Shown here: positions 31,880-42,739 of the stretch, piece after piece
Position numbering within the stretch: the stretch's first letter is position 1
Layout of the letters: each line of letters opens with the position of its first letter
From: Dichetophora obliterata
Lineage: Eukaryota > Arthropoda > Insecta > Diptera > Sciomyzidae
Direction: 5' to 3'
Length of the DNA stretch: 64,000 bases
Assembly (NCBI GenBank): GCA_963920525.1
Contig: OY986438.1
Coordinates: 100,793,696 to 100,857,695, forward strand
The notes under the pieces: generated by a model
Told to the model about the DNA's origin: nothing
The model's input: only the letters and a program-made list of their open reading frames with translations
The model's database searches: none
Translations under genes and position numbers: made by a program

Positions 31880-32059
31880 AAAATGTAGTCCTTCGCAGGT
31901 TTACGAAATTACTTAATGAGCTCATGCCCATAATCAATGACCATACACAGTAATTTTCTTCACATGATATTTCTTATGCATTCCTTATTTATCCTTCGCA
32001 GCTTTACGCAGGTTAATTAATGAGCTCATGCCCATAATCAATGACCGACTGTACACAGT
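31880..32059. repeat. ~100-bp tandem duplication, second unit split by the long-TIR element
   Basis: Unit 1 (about 31890-31985) and unit 2 (about 31988-32059, continuing after the insertion at 40206) share CTTCGCAG, TTAATGAGCTCATGCCCATA, ATCAATGACC, TACACAGT and AATTTTCTTCACATGATATT. Unit 2 is interrupted exactly after TACACAGT at 32059; its remainder (TAGTAATTTTCTTCACATGA and on) appears at 40214-40250. This shows that the duplication predates the insertion and gives an internal check of the insertion boundaries. Confidence 0.8.
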
Positions 32060-32619
32060 AGAGTGGCCGTACATTGTATGGGAATTTTTTTTCGATATCC
32101 AAATGTTAAACAGCGTCAAAATGTGACATTTGGTGCCAAATTTAAGTTCCCAAAATTTATCCAGAATAAATGACCCCAACTTGCCGCCATTTGGGCTTAA
32201 AGTTGGACCTATTGGACCTTCTGGCTTAGTTGTTCCATAGCATCTATATAAAATGAGAAACATCATTGGACTGTACTAGCGTTTGTAGATTGTGGTAATA
32301 CAAACATTTTGATATATCGTTCGATAATCTGAGATATCTAGTATTCGAAATATACAGTGGCGGACAAAATTATTCACACAGCACCTATTTTTTCATTTAA
32401 TTAGGTATGTATTAAAAATAGACTAATGTTTTAAAAAATCTTATTCTAATAAAAACTTATGTCTTTATTGTGTATTTACAAATAACAACAATTAAACAGA
32501 ATTGCTTTCCATTAAATAAAAAAATAACATTAAACGTAAGCATCTTCAGATTTTAAAGGGCAAAATTATCACACATTCCACTTTCACCAAAAAACATTAG
32601 GTTCAGTAAAATATTAATA

Positions 32620-33930
32620 AAGGGTGCTTTTTATAGAGTGATACAACATTGAGTTGGCATCACTGCTTTGTTTGACCACCCATTTAACAGCTGATAGTTG
32701 CTTTTTCTTAAGTTTGCTTTGACATTTCATTATGGATCGACTTACACCAGAGCAACGCATGCAAATTGTGGAAATTTTTAATTAAAATAATAATTCTGCT
32801 CGTCAAACTTATCGTGCACTTCGTACATTTTATGGCGTACATAATCGTCTTTCAGAGCTGCTAATTCGAAGAACATTAGATCGTTTTCGGACCACATTTA
32901 CTGTTACTGATAATGTGCATCCCGTGAGACGCCGAACAGTGCGCACTGAAGAATCTGTAGCCGCTGTACAGGAAAGCATTGAAGATGATCCTAATCAATC
33001 AATTCGTCGCCGTTCTCAGCAACTGGGGTTGTGTCCTTCCACTTTATGGAAGATTTTATGAAAATATCTTGGCTTAAAACTTTTCAAGATTCAACTTGTG
33101 CAGGAATTAAAGCCAAACGACCATCGTATGCGCTGCCAATTCGGCGAAAGGGCTGAAGCACAAATTGATATTAATTTTGAATTTCCATGTAATATTTTAT
33201 TTTCCGATGAAGCCCATTTTTGGTTGAATGGGTACGTAAATAAACAGAATTGTCGTATTTGAAGTGAGGAGAATCCAAAAGCTTTTGTCGAAACACCATT
33301 ACATCCACAAAAAATTACTGTTTGGTGCGCTTTATGGGCTGGCGGAGTCATTGGCCCATATGTCTTCAAAAACGATGATGGTCAGAATGTTACTGTCAAT
33401 GGTGAACGGTATAGGAACATGATTCGAAGCTTTTTGGTACCTCAATTTGCTGACATTAATCTTGCTGATATGTGGTTCCAACAGGACGGAGCCCCATGCC
33501 ACACAGCGGGCGCTACAATTGATTTACTCAAGGAAACTTTTGACGAAAAAATAATTTCACGAAATCGCCCAATTAATTGGCCCCCAAGATCGTGTGATTT
33601 AACCCTATTAGATTATTTTCTTTGGGGTTATGTAAAGTCACTTGTCTACGTCGATAAACCACAAGCAATTGAACACCTGGAAATCAACATTCGAAGAGAT
33701 ACGGCCGCAAATGCTGCGAAAAGTTTGTGAAAATTGGTGTTCCAGATTGCACCTTGTACGCGCCAGCCATGGCAGCCACATGGCCGAAATCATATTTAAA
33801 CATTAATGTCATAAAATTTTCTATCTAATAAAGCCAGTTTCATTCACATTATAATTGAAAATACATTGAAAAATATATTACTATGTTTTATTATGATCTA
33901 AACTTGTATCACTCTATAAAAAACACCCTT
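32620..33930 (+). mobile_element. rosa-type (DD41D) mariner-like element
   Basis: Left end AAGGGTGCTTTTTATAGAGT then GATAC; right end in reverse AAGGGTGTTTTTTATAGAGT then GATAC, one mismatch over 25 bases. TA flanks both sides (32618-32619 and 33931-33932). Length 1311 bp. The encoded transposase shows the DD41D spacing that defines the rosa lineage, first known from a Ceratitis fruit fly (Crmar2). Confidence 0.88.
32732..33806 (+). pseudogene. rosa-type DD41D transposase, with stops and a frameshift
   Basis: The start MDRLTPEQRMQIVEIF (ATG 32732) is followed by an in-frame TAA at about 32783. The frame then runs through NNSARQTYRALRTFYGVH, RRSQQLGLCPSTLWKIL (TGA at about 33058), LFSDEAHFWLNGYVNKQNCR (first Asp; a TGA replaces the usual Trp at about 33260), TVWCALWAGGVIGPYVF, DMWFQQDGAPCHTAGA (second Asp) and NWPPRSCDLTLLDYFLWGYV (third Asp). 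Forty-one residues separate the second Asp and the Asp of LLD. A frameshift near 33705-33715 leads to the expected C-terminus, RKVCENWCSRLHLVRASHGS, ending at 33804-33806. Three stops plus one frameshift make it inactive, though the element could still be moved in trans. Confidence 0.85.
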
Positions 33931-33939
33931 TATATAGTT

Positions 33940-34940
33940 GGCATGGCTTTTTGCTTGATAACTTCGTTTAATCTCTTTTGAATGGAGTGAACCAATTTTT
34001 TAGACACACTTTCATCCAAACTCTTCCATTCCTATTGGAGTACTTGTTTTAGTTGGGCTTTGCTAGTTATGCTTACTTTAGCGACACGCCTCCCGACTTC
34101 ATCCCACAAATTTTCGATGGGTTTAAGTCTGGAAATTGTGGTGGTTCTGGAAGAATGCGAGGCGCTTAATGTATGATCCACTAACGCACGTCGTGGTCAG
34201 TATGCTTGAGATCATTATCTTGTTGGAAATAAAAGTTGTTAACAAGGCTCAGGTTCCGCCTTGCATAATAAAAAAAAAATTTTTAAATATTTAGGTGAAC
34301 CGGTTTGTCCATAATACCTTCAATAAATACAAGATTATCCAAACCTGCCGCTAACATAAACTCCCAACCAATGACTCCTCCACCACCATGTTTCACTGTA
34401 AACATTGTATTCTTTTTGAGGTCAGTGTTGGGTTTTCATCAGGCTTGAATCCTTCCATCCGATTGAAAGATGTTAAACTTACTCTTGTCGCTGAAGAGTA
34501 CGTTGCTCCAGAAATCAAGTTGCTTATCTTGCGAAATCTAGCCTCTTTTTCTTATTGGCTTTGCTGCTAACAGGTTTTTTCTGTCACTCGCGAACTATAA
34601 CCGGCACCTTTTTTGGCCCTCTGAACCGTTTTCGGATGCATTACTTTATAAATTTCTTCTTGAACTTCTGCTGCAATCTGTGTTGAAGTAATTGTAGGTT
34701 TTCTTTTAAATGTTTCTTATTATTTTTTACTCATCAAAGGTGGTTAGTTTGCATGGTCTACCGGTATGAGGTCGGGTTTGAGGAGTTCCCTTTGCTTCAA
34801 AACGCTTTATTGTACTATAAATAGTAAAATGGCTTCGATTTTCTTTTTAGCCGATTTCTGCACTTGATTTATGTTCATTGTGCAGATTTAGAATTACTTT
34901 TTTTGGCTTTACTTGTTTTTTTTTGTTTCCAACCCATTTT
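33940..34940 (-). pseudogene. Tc1 transposase remnant (element 1)
   Basis: On the minus strand blocks of a Tc1-type protein are readable: MGWKQKKTSKAKK at the N-terminus (about 34930), DLKKNTMFTVKHGGGGVIG (about 34380-34430), WEFMLAAGLDNLVFIEGIMD (about 34310-34370), NFYFQQDNDLKHTDHDV (second catalytic Asp, about 34190-34235), FPDLNPIENLWDEVGRRVAK (third catalytic residue Glu within NPIENLW, about 34075-34130) and KKLVHSIQKRLNEVIKQK at the C-terminus (about 33955). Frames shift between blocks and stops intervene. Members are DD34E transposases that cut and paste at TA. Confidence 0.8.
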
Positions 34941-35323
34941 AAACTCGAGATCAATTTTTAACAACGCACACGCCAAAGCCAAAAACGTAAAATGACATAA
35001 TAAGTTGAATTTTGAATGCTCCCATTCATAACGGCGCTTTTCCGAAAGTATAAGTTGCTTTGTTACAAGGAAAAATCAGTTCAAATTTTGAAAAACATGC
35101 TTTGTGTGAATTATTTTGTCCCTACTCAGAATGACTTGTTTTACATTTTATTTAATTTTCTTGAACATAAACATTTTTTGTTGATTTATTATTGTGTTCA
35201 GATATGTAATGAAACAACATATTTTTGTATTAACATAGTATTAGTATAATGTTTAACGATTGGAAGATATAAAGTGGGAAATTTTAGTATGCAATATGTG
35301 TGAATAATTTTGTCCGCCTCTGA

Positions 35324-36926
35324 AAGCAGTGGTCAAAATAATAGCGCACTTCATGTGCTATCTACTAAATTTTCAATAACTCTCTTGAATTTAAATAAAA
35401 CTGTTCTTTTTTTAAACAAACCAAATTTTATTAGCTTTTCAATTAAATACTCTATTAGTTTACTAAAATACAACAAAACTTCCTAACCTATTACTTCTAT
35501 TAACATTTTTTTTTTTTTGAGGCAAAATTATAGCACACTTAGAATATATTTATTTTATCGGTAAAGATAGTTAAGTTAAAAGTGTTAGTATGAAGAATTA
35601 TTGCCACCACGAGCCTTAATAATGCAATTTATTCGGTTTGGATTAGAGTGGACTAACTTAGTAGAATCATTTATGGACATTTTTGACCAAATATCCTTTA
35701 TCGCGTTCTTTAAATCAGCAAGTGTTGAGATTTTATACTTTTGCAGGTCTCTATCAATAACTGACCACATGTGATGTTGGGGGCCAATCCAGAAGAGAAA
35801 TGTTGTTGTTTTTAAACCAATTCATACTAAAAGCTGCTTTATGACATGGCGCGTTATCTTGTTGAAAATAATATTGTCTTCCTTCAGTCCCAAATATTCT
35901 TTCCAAATATTCGGGTAAGGAATCAGAAATTAATTCTATGTATTTTCTAGCATTCAAACGTCCTTCATAAAAGAGCAACGGACCAATTCCGTGTACACTT
36001 AAGCAGCCCCATACAATTATGGAACCACCTCCGCCTTGTGCTCTATTCTGGAAACAAAACTGTTGATCGCTTTCCTGCGACGAACAAGCCCTCGATTTTT
36101 TTATATTTACTAGTTCGAAATGGGATTCATCGCTGAAAATGAATCGCTCCCAATCTGTTTTGGTCCAGTTTTTATGCTTTTTACACCAGTTAAGCCTCTT
36201 CTTTTTTTTTAAGTTCATTGTGAAACGGCCGACGTTTCTGAGTGTAGCTTTTGAGACCACTTTCTAGAAGACGACGGCGAGTTGTTATTGCACTAACTCT
36301 TTTTTTCAGGGTAGCCGAACATTCATTAGCAAGATTCCGACTACCAGCTGCCCGGTTTTTCTTACACAGTTGCACCAAATAACGATCCTGAGTGGAAGTT
36401 GTACACCGTCAACGTCCTTGGCCTGATGCTTTATCAAGTGGCAATATATTATAATATTATACACACATTTTCGTGAGACGTTACATCGTTTGGAAATTTC
36501 AGAATGAGAATAATTTTCAACAAGTCGCGTTTTGACTGAAATTTTTTGCTCTAAAGTGCCAGATTTTCGATCCATTGTTTTAAACGAATTTCACTCTAAA
36601 AAATTTTATGCACAGACTTGAATGTTTGCATAAGTCATGAAGACTGATCAAAATGTGTTGATCTTTACTAATTATTGAACAAGTTACCGTTATTTTCACT
36701 ACTGGTACTTTTATAATTTTGTTTCTCTTAATTTTGTCATATTGCCTCTATTCTTTTTCTAATCACTTCAAAGAGTAAAATGAAAAAATATGTATACACA
36801 GTTTAATTTGAGATAACCTAATGAATCAATTTATGCCAGCACAAAATTATGTTTAAATTTGTTGTTCCTATTTTTTCATTAAAAAAAGTATAGAAGTGAA
36901 GTGCGCTTTAATTTTGACCACTGCTT
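35324..36926 (-). mobile_element. Tc1-like element 2, abutting element 1
   Basis: Left end AAGCAGTGGTCAAAATAATA then GCGCACTTCA; right end in reverse AAGCAGTGGTCAAAATTAAA then GCGCACTTCA. TA follows the right end (36927-36928), and the sequence beyond (TATTTTAGGGAAAA) resumes the left arm of the long-TIR element. Because that arm's partner reads TACATTCTAAGGGAAAA, the pre-insertion site can be reconstructed: element 1 inserted at a TA, and element 2 later inserted at the TA copy on element 1's right side. Confidence 0.85.
35585..36575 (-). pseudogene. Tc1 transposase (element 2), third catalytic site deleted
   Basis: The N-terminus MDRKSGTLEQKISVKTRLVE with the helix-turn-helix NYSHSEISKRCNVSRKCVY begins at 36573-36575. 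Frame breaks near 36370-36440 and 36250 follow. The core reads NWTKTDWERFIFSDESHFEL (first Asp), GGGSIIVWGCLSVHGIGPL, GRLNARKYIELISDSLPEYL and YYFQQDNAPCHKAAFSMNWF (second Asp). Immediately after LLDWPP the expected SPDLNPIE, with the catalytic Glu, is missing through a short deletion of about two dozen bases at about 35775. The protein then continues in another frame as MWSVIDRDLQKYKISTLADL to the C-terminus (KARGGNNSSY, stop at 35585-35587). It cannot be an active transposase. Confidence 0.87.
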
Positions 36927-37084
36927 TATTTTAGGGAAAAATTTCGGATATACTCAAATTCCCATTTTTCTGTTTTATATTTAAATAAAACGATTTAAAT
37001 ACGCCAATGAACTTATGAAATGCGCATTTTTTCATAGATAAAACTTTGTTCTGTGACCCATACTTAACCCACATCGGCCCATAA

Positions 37085-37790
37085 CTCTGTGAGTTTTTTT
37101 TGTATCTTTTTTTCTCTGTATTTGATAATTTAAACGTTTTTCACTTAACCTTGGTATAAGGAATCTCGTGGTGCCATTTGTTTTACCACTTTACCGAACA
37201 TTGTAGAACAACATTTTCTTTTTTAAGATATATCAAAACTTACTCAAGATATGCACTCATTTTCATATTGATAACTCTTGAACCATTAGGATTTTCATTT
37301 TGGTTTCTGGCGCAAAGTTCTTTCAATAATTCTGGCCAACAACTTTGCTGAATAAATGAATATCAAAAAATCGCTTCCAATGGGCCTTATCGAGTGATTC
37401 TTACAAAAAGTCAAACGAAAAAAATTCGAACAACATTGCGTATGAGTAACATTTTTTGTTTTGAAGCGTTGAAAGCGGGCAAGACATATGTCGTCGCTTA
37501 ATAAAGGTTTAAAGACAATTTGAAATGATTTTTCGTTATATATTTGTTCAACAAAGTTGTTGGCAAGAATAATAAAAAGAACTTTGCTCAAGAAACCAAA
37601 ATTAAAATCCTAATGGTTCAAGAGTTCTCAACATGCAAATGAGTGCATATCTGGACTAATTAAAAAAAAAAAAGTTTGCACTAACGTCTTCGGTAAAGTG
37701 GAAAAATGGAAATTACCACGAGACTTCTCATATTAAAATTAAGTGAAAAACGTTGAAACCATTAAATGCAGATTTTCGTGCCGCACAGTG
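37085..37790. mobile_element. 706-bp foldback MITE, CACTGTGCG-type ends, TAA duplication
   Basis: TAA lies directly outside both ends (37082-37084 and 37791-37793). Left end CTCTGTGAG; right end in reverse CACTGTGCGG. The arms (about 37095-37440 and 37470-37780) pair for more than 300 bases: CGTTTTTCACTTAA, CTCGTGGT, TTCTTGAACCATTAGGAT-like and TTTGGTTTCTTGxGCAAAGTTCTTT-like words all have inverted partners. The flanks CCATAA and TAATTGG rejoin to match the intact right arm of the host element (CCATAATTGG), which confirms the insertion boundaries. Confidence 0.82.
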
Positions 37791-38499
37791 TAATTGGCCA
37801 AAGTTACGATTTGGTCAACTAATGATGTCGCAATACATTTGCAAATTTTTTTGAAATTTGAGGTCCAAATATGTTAGTGTGCTTAGTTTCAAAAAAATCT
37901 ACGTGGCTGATCCAATATGGCGTCCGGAAAAAAAATTATGATATATGGGCAGTGTTGCCAGATTTTAGGAGAGATCATTCCCTTTTTGTTCATGCATTTC
38001 ATTAAGTTCTTCCCGTTTTTTCCTTAACATTTTTTAGTTTTTTTCCCCTTTTTTAAAGTTCAGTTATTATTTGAAATAGAAACAATAACAATACAAACCA
38101 CACTAATATAATTAAATATGTGCCTTACAAAATATATCATATTTAATACATGTACATTAAGGCATGGGTTTAAAAATCTAGGGTTTAAAAATATTAAACT
38201 TCATTTAACAGTGATGATTTCTAATCTGAAGTAAGAATTCTTTTTATGTTTACGAATTATGCTAAGCAAGCAGGTTTGGTGAGGATTTTTGTTGTTGGTG
38301 TTTTATCACAGAAAAGCGTTTTTCCTCTTGAGAGAGAGTGCTGGTAATGTTATCGTTGAAAAACGAAACAGATTGGCTCCAAAAATACAAGATGCGATTC
38401 TATTCCTAGATCCTATTTTTAAAAATGAAAAATACTAAAAATAAAATACTATACTTACAAATAATTGTTCATGTTTTCTTTTTATTGGTTGCGACTTTG

Positions 38500-38900
38500 A
38501 CTTGAAAAATACTTTTAGGGTGCCCCCTATAATAGAATTGTTAAATGATGTTAAAAACTTTAAAAAAAAAATATTATTAGGTGGAAAGCCTATTATTTTA
38601 AAATTTTATAATTTTGAAATTCTGACAACAGATTCGGATTCAGCGACCCATTTTTACCCTTTAGTTCGCGACAGCCCCGAATCCGTAAAAATAAAAAAAA
38701 TGGGGTGGCAACCCTATCCACCATTTTTAGTTTCAAAATTCTGACTTCAGATTCGAAATCAGCGACCCCCTAACACTGATAAATGATTTTTAAAACTCTT
38801 AAAAATACATATAAGTAGGTGGCAACCAAATTATTTAAAAATTTATAATTTTGAAATTCTGACAACGGATTCGGATTCAGCGACCCATTTTTACCTAGTC
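38500..38900. repeat. direct repeats with GATTCGGATTCAGCGACCCA core
   Basis: TTTATAATTTTGAAATTCTG followed by ACAACxGATTCGGATTCAGCGACCC occurs at about 38605-38656 and 38844-38890, roughly 238 bases apart, and a more diverged third copy is at about 38730-38770. A second shared word, ATATTATTAGGTGG / ATATAAGTAGGTGG, precedes the units. The open frame 38502-38744 is explained by this repeat. Confidence 0.65.
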
Positions 38901-40215
38901 AACCTTACCTAGAAAATCTTGAAGTTGGTTTAAAAAAGTGTCTAGCTGACAACCACTGATTAAAATTATCAAAATGATCCAAATGATTTATTGCCATGTA
39001 TTGCTTTTCATTCTTATCCCTCCCTGAATGATTAAATTTCATTGCTTGTGTTGTTGATGAACAAAAACACGTCGTACATGGATTGCCGAGACAGAAAGTG
39101 TGTATTGCTTGTCGTTGTAGGCTTTCGTTTGGTGTTGAGCATTAGGTCATGGTTATTAGAAGACAATCAACTGTGAGCAATGCAATAAATCACAGTGAGT
39201 GTACGTTGAAATAGATGGATGCACCGACGCAGGGCTTTAATCCAAACCTGTGCATTACGTTTATTAGAACAACAAAAATACAAAAGCTGCGAGTACCATC
39301 TAACTCACTCGATATTAAGGAGAATTGGTGACGAAAAAGTTAAATTTTTTGAGGCATATAATGCTTTTGACATAAATCGCTCCAGGTATTTTGAAATTTG
39401 GGACGTTGTCGCCAAGAAATAGAAGCACAAGTTACAATAGTTCTTTGCAATCGCCCCGTTTGTGTGTTTTTTGTAATGTTTTTAAACAAAATTTGTAAAG
39501 AAATGTGCCAAAACAACTCTCAATGCTACCTTGTCTAATTATACCATGGATTTCTTTTGAAAAAGTAAACTGTTTGAAAAAATTGGAACAGAAAAATAGA
39601 GCATGCTTTGTAAGAAAGTTTGAAAAAACAAATTCAAACGCGGAAATGAAAGCCGAAATGTCAAAATCTGTATTGAAACGTCATTAGTTGACCACGACGT
39701 CATTAGTTGACCAAATCGTAAGTTTCGCCAATTATGGGCCGGTATGGGTTAAGGATGGGGGTAATAAAACAAAGTTTTATGCATGAAAAAATGAGCCATG
39801 AGTTGAAGAAAATTAAAGTGGAAAAATTCATCAGAGTATTTTGATCGTTTGCTTTTTAAATATAAAACTGAGAAAAATAAAAATTCGAGTACATCCTCAA
39901 TTTTCCCTTAGAATGTATACATCTCGAAAACTTGATATCTCAGATTATCGAACGATATATCAAAATGTTTGTATTACCACAACCCACAAACGCTTAGTAA
40001 ATTTTAATTACGTTTTTCAATTTATATAGTTTGCTATTGAACCGCAAAAAATGGTCTTTAGGTGTAATTTTAGGCCCAAATGGCAGCGGGTTGGGTTCAT
40101 TTAATCGGAATAAAATTTTGGGAACTTAAATTTGGCACCAAATAGCACATTGTGACCCTGTTTAACATTGGGTTTTCGAAAAAAAGATTATAAGGTCCAT
40201 TCTAATACACAGTTA

Positions 40216-40998
40216 GTAATTTTCTTCACATGATATTTCTTATGCATTTTAGAATTTAGACATTAGAATAATTATCCGCATCCGTTTTTGTGCACATTGG
40301 GCAAGAAAAATTTAAGTTATTGTTACTTTTGTTTCTCCCTGGCTTTTAAGACACTGTCGTTTATGTTGTTGTAATGCAGAACTGCGCAGCATAATCGTGC
40401 TTTCTTTTAATGAGTGTTTATATACAGTAAATTTTCGAAACAAATAAAAAATTGTATGAAAAAATGTTCAATACTTCTGGTTCAATTAAATTTATTGACG
40501 GCTTCTTTAATTTTGTTTGCAAAGGAATTTCAATATTTTTATTGTGATTTTCTAGCCCAAAAGAATTGGACAGCATTTTGAAACTTTTATCTTGGAATAC
40601 TTGAATACTTTTGATTTTTAAACTTCTAGTTGTAATACTTCTTTTTGTTGTTACAAAATTGTTGAAAATAATAATAGGAACAACTTTGCTGAAGACCGAT
40701 GTAATTATCAAATACCGGGGGAAAAGGATACAAAAAAAGCACAGTGTAATCATTAATTTTACATAAAAACTGGCATAACTTTGAAAATTCCCAAGAACCA
40801 AGAATGAAATATTTTTTGGTATATTGTAGAAAATCGGTAATGACATATTTTTTAAGAATTAATTTTAAAAAATTTCAGTTTTTATTCATTGTGACCTTTC
40901 AGTGACCTTTAACTTTGTCTTTTGGGTAATATTTGTGTAGTTTAAGACCAGTAGATAGTATAAACATAGAAAAACTCAAGACTGAACGAAACCAACGG
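40216..40998. other. non-coding
   Basis: AT-rich DNA right of the long-TIR element. The minus-strand open frame 40418-40846 (142 aa, Ile/Phe/Asn/Lys-rich) has no recognised domain; its composition matches random AT-rich sequence, so I leave it uncalled. Confidence 0.45.
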
Positions 40999-41385
40999 TA
41001 GGTTAGGTTAGGTTAGATTAAAGTGGCTGCCTCAATTGAGACTCACTTAGGCCAATAAGGCCCATTGTGGTATTACAGGGTTGATTTCCATTCTCCATTT
41101 AAGCCAGCTTGAGCGGTTAACAAATCTTAGGAAGCGGTATACCGATAATTCCGAGAGTTCTTCAAGTCCTTGAAAAACCAGTTGTTTAAGTAAAAAAAAA
41201 AACATTTTTGAGCCAGCGCTGTGCAAGAGCAGAGTAAATGTACTGTAGATTCTTATTTTTTGTCTCAACAGCTTTTCCGCAAAAGTTGTGGGGAATGCTC
41301 AACCTATGAGCATGTCTGCTGATCAGGCAGTGCCTTGTAAAGACCCCTACCATGGTAACACTAACCAGCGTTAGTTTAGAGTTTC
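40999..41385 (-). pseudogene. LINE 3' end with (TAACC)n tail
   Basis: Read on the minus strand it encodes VGVFTRHCLISRHAHRLSIP (41310-41350), matching the GHxxIGxHAxRLGxP block that follows the RNase H region of several fly LINEs. After an internal deletion it continues with LEELSELSVYRFLRFVNRSS (41110-41170) near the protein's end, a stop, and a short 3' UTR. The plus strand shows GGTAGGTTAGGTTAGGTTAG at 40997-41016, i.e. a TAACC tail at the element's 3' end. The tail resembles insect telomere repeats (TTAGG), but the adjoining LINE sequence explains it better. Confidence 0.65.
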
Positions 41386-42739
41386 TTAAAAAAAAGTCCT
41401 TTACAATTATTTAAAATTCTATGCATCTAATAAATTCGATACTTCTCCACTAAAAATAATTATCCAAAAAAAATTTGAAAAAATTATTTTTTTGTTGAAT
41501 TGGCGTATTGAAAATATCAAAGAATGTCCCATATATATAACACACAAATCGAGTAAAACAATTGAAATTATTATTGAACAAAGTTCATAAGTTGCTCAAT
41601 ACTCGTAATTGTATTTATTGTACAGTTACGACAAAACCAAAACACCACAAGGTTTGCTTCCCAAAAAAACTTTATGACTATCGTTTGATCGATGAAGAGG
41701 TCTCTCAGTTGTTCTTGAAAAGTTAAGAAATCACTTATGGTTTTTGAATCCAGAGTGTGTCGCAATTTAATTTTTCGATGAGTCATTGTTAGTTGAGGTT
41801 AAAAGGAAAATGGTATTAAAGTCGGATCCTACAGATATTGATAATTGTTATATTCAAAACGTTTGCAAATGGATTACGATAACATTGCTAGTTTCTGTAA
41901 TAAAGAGATGCATACTTAACTACCCTTCAATCAAGAAATATCTTTTTTAGATTTCAAATTAGTGACGAATTTTTGAGGACATGTAGATCCAGATTTTTGG
42001 GACTAGAATGCAAATTTTCAAATGGGTTTTAATATTGTGAGGTTTTAGATGATGCTAAATCAGAAGGAGGGGTTCGTCTTTTTTTTTAATACAACATTCT
42101 TTTCACAAGAAACAACGACCAATATTGAATATAGAAAAATATTTACTGATCCAAAAAAAAACAATTTTGAAACAATATTAATTCTGTATGATTGACTTAT
42201 CTTCATAGGATATTTAAAGGAATATAAAATAACAAGTAATTAATATATTAACATCGATAAAATTATAATAAAATAGAAATAATTAATACAATAATAATAT
42301 ATAGCAATTATTTAGAGGATTTACAGAAGAATTTGAAATATAACCCCATACACAATTTCATGCTTTTCCTCATGTCAAAATTTTTTTATATCAAGTTCCG
42401 TGATTCTATTACAAATTTAAAAATTATTCAAACTGTTTTTTTTTTTTAATGAAAAACATGTCCGTGCAGTCAGGGACATTCAGTGGGAATGCAAATTTTT
42501 AAAATTTAGAGATCAGTTTTTTATACATTGGGAATAAATGATCAATGACCATCCAAGATGATCCTTCATTTAACGACCACCATATTAATACACTGACAAA
42601 AACTTAACTAATTTCGCATACATCACCCATTCATTAAATGAAATAAATTCATGAATTGAAATTGAAAAAAATAGTATGAAGCAAAAAAAATTTAAATAGT
42701 GTAAAATCAAAAAGCATATCAAATAAAAAAGTATAAGAA
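41386..42739. other. non-coding
   Basis: AT-rich sequence without recognisable elements or domains. Short open frame 41571-41786 (minus) is unrecognised. Confidence 0.45.

Larger units (their letters stand above)
32355..35322 (-). mobile_element. Tc1-like element 1, interrupted by a rosa-type mariner
   Basis: Left end CAGTGGCGGACAAAATTATT then CACACA; right end in reverse CAGAGGCGGACAAAATTATT then CACACA. TA precedes the left end (32353-32354). The right end runs straight into Tc1 element 2, with its TA apparently reduced by one base. Removing the rosa insertion (32620-33930) leaves about 1.66 kb, a usual Tc1 size. The transposase remnant is on the minus strand. Confidence 0.85.
32060..40205. 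mobile_element. long-TIR (foldback-type) element, ~3.5 kb before four nested insertions
   Basis: An exact 8-bp duplication TACACAGT flanks it (32052-32059 and 40206-40213). The left arm 32060-32354 pairs in inverted order with about 39935-40205: CAAATTTAAGTTCCCAAAAT, TTTGATATATCGTTCGATAA and TCTGAGATATC all have reverse-complement partners. The arm continues on the left at 36927-37084 and 37791-37830 (after nested insertions) and pairs with 39700-39930, so each arm is close to 0.5 kb. The centre (37840-39690) carries direct repeats and two small unrecognised open frames (39219-39422, 39505-39687). No transposase is recognised. The 8-bp TSD would fit hAT or P-like elements, but the very long TIRs are foldback-like; the superfamily is left open. 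Confidence 0.78.

Noticed and set aside
40997..41016. GGTTAGGTTAGGTTAG as an interstitial telomere sequence
   Set aside because: Flies lack TTAGG telomeres, and the tract directly adjoins LINE protein remnants on the minus strand, so it is better read as a LINE tail.
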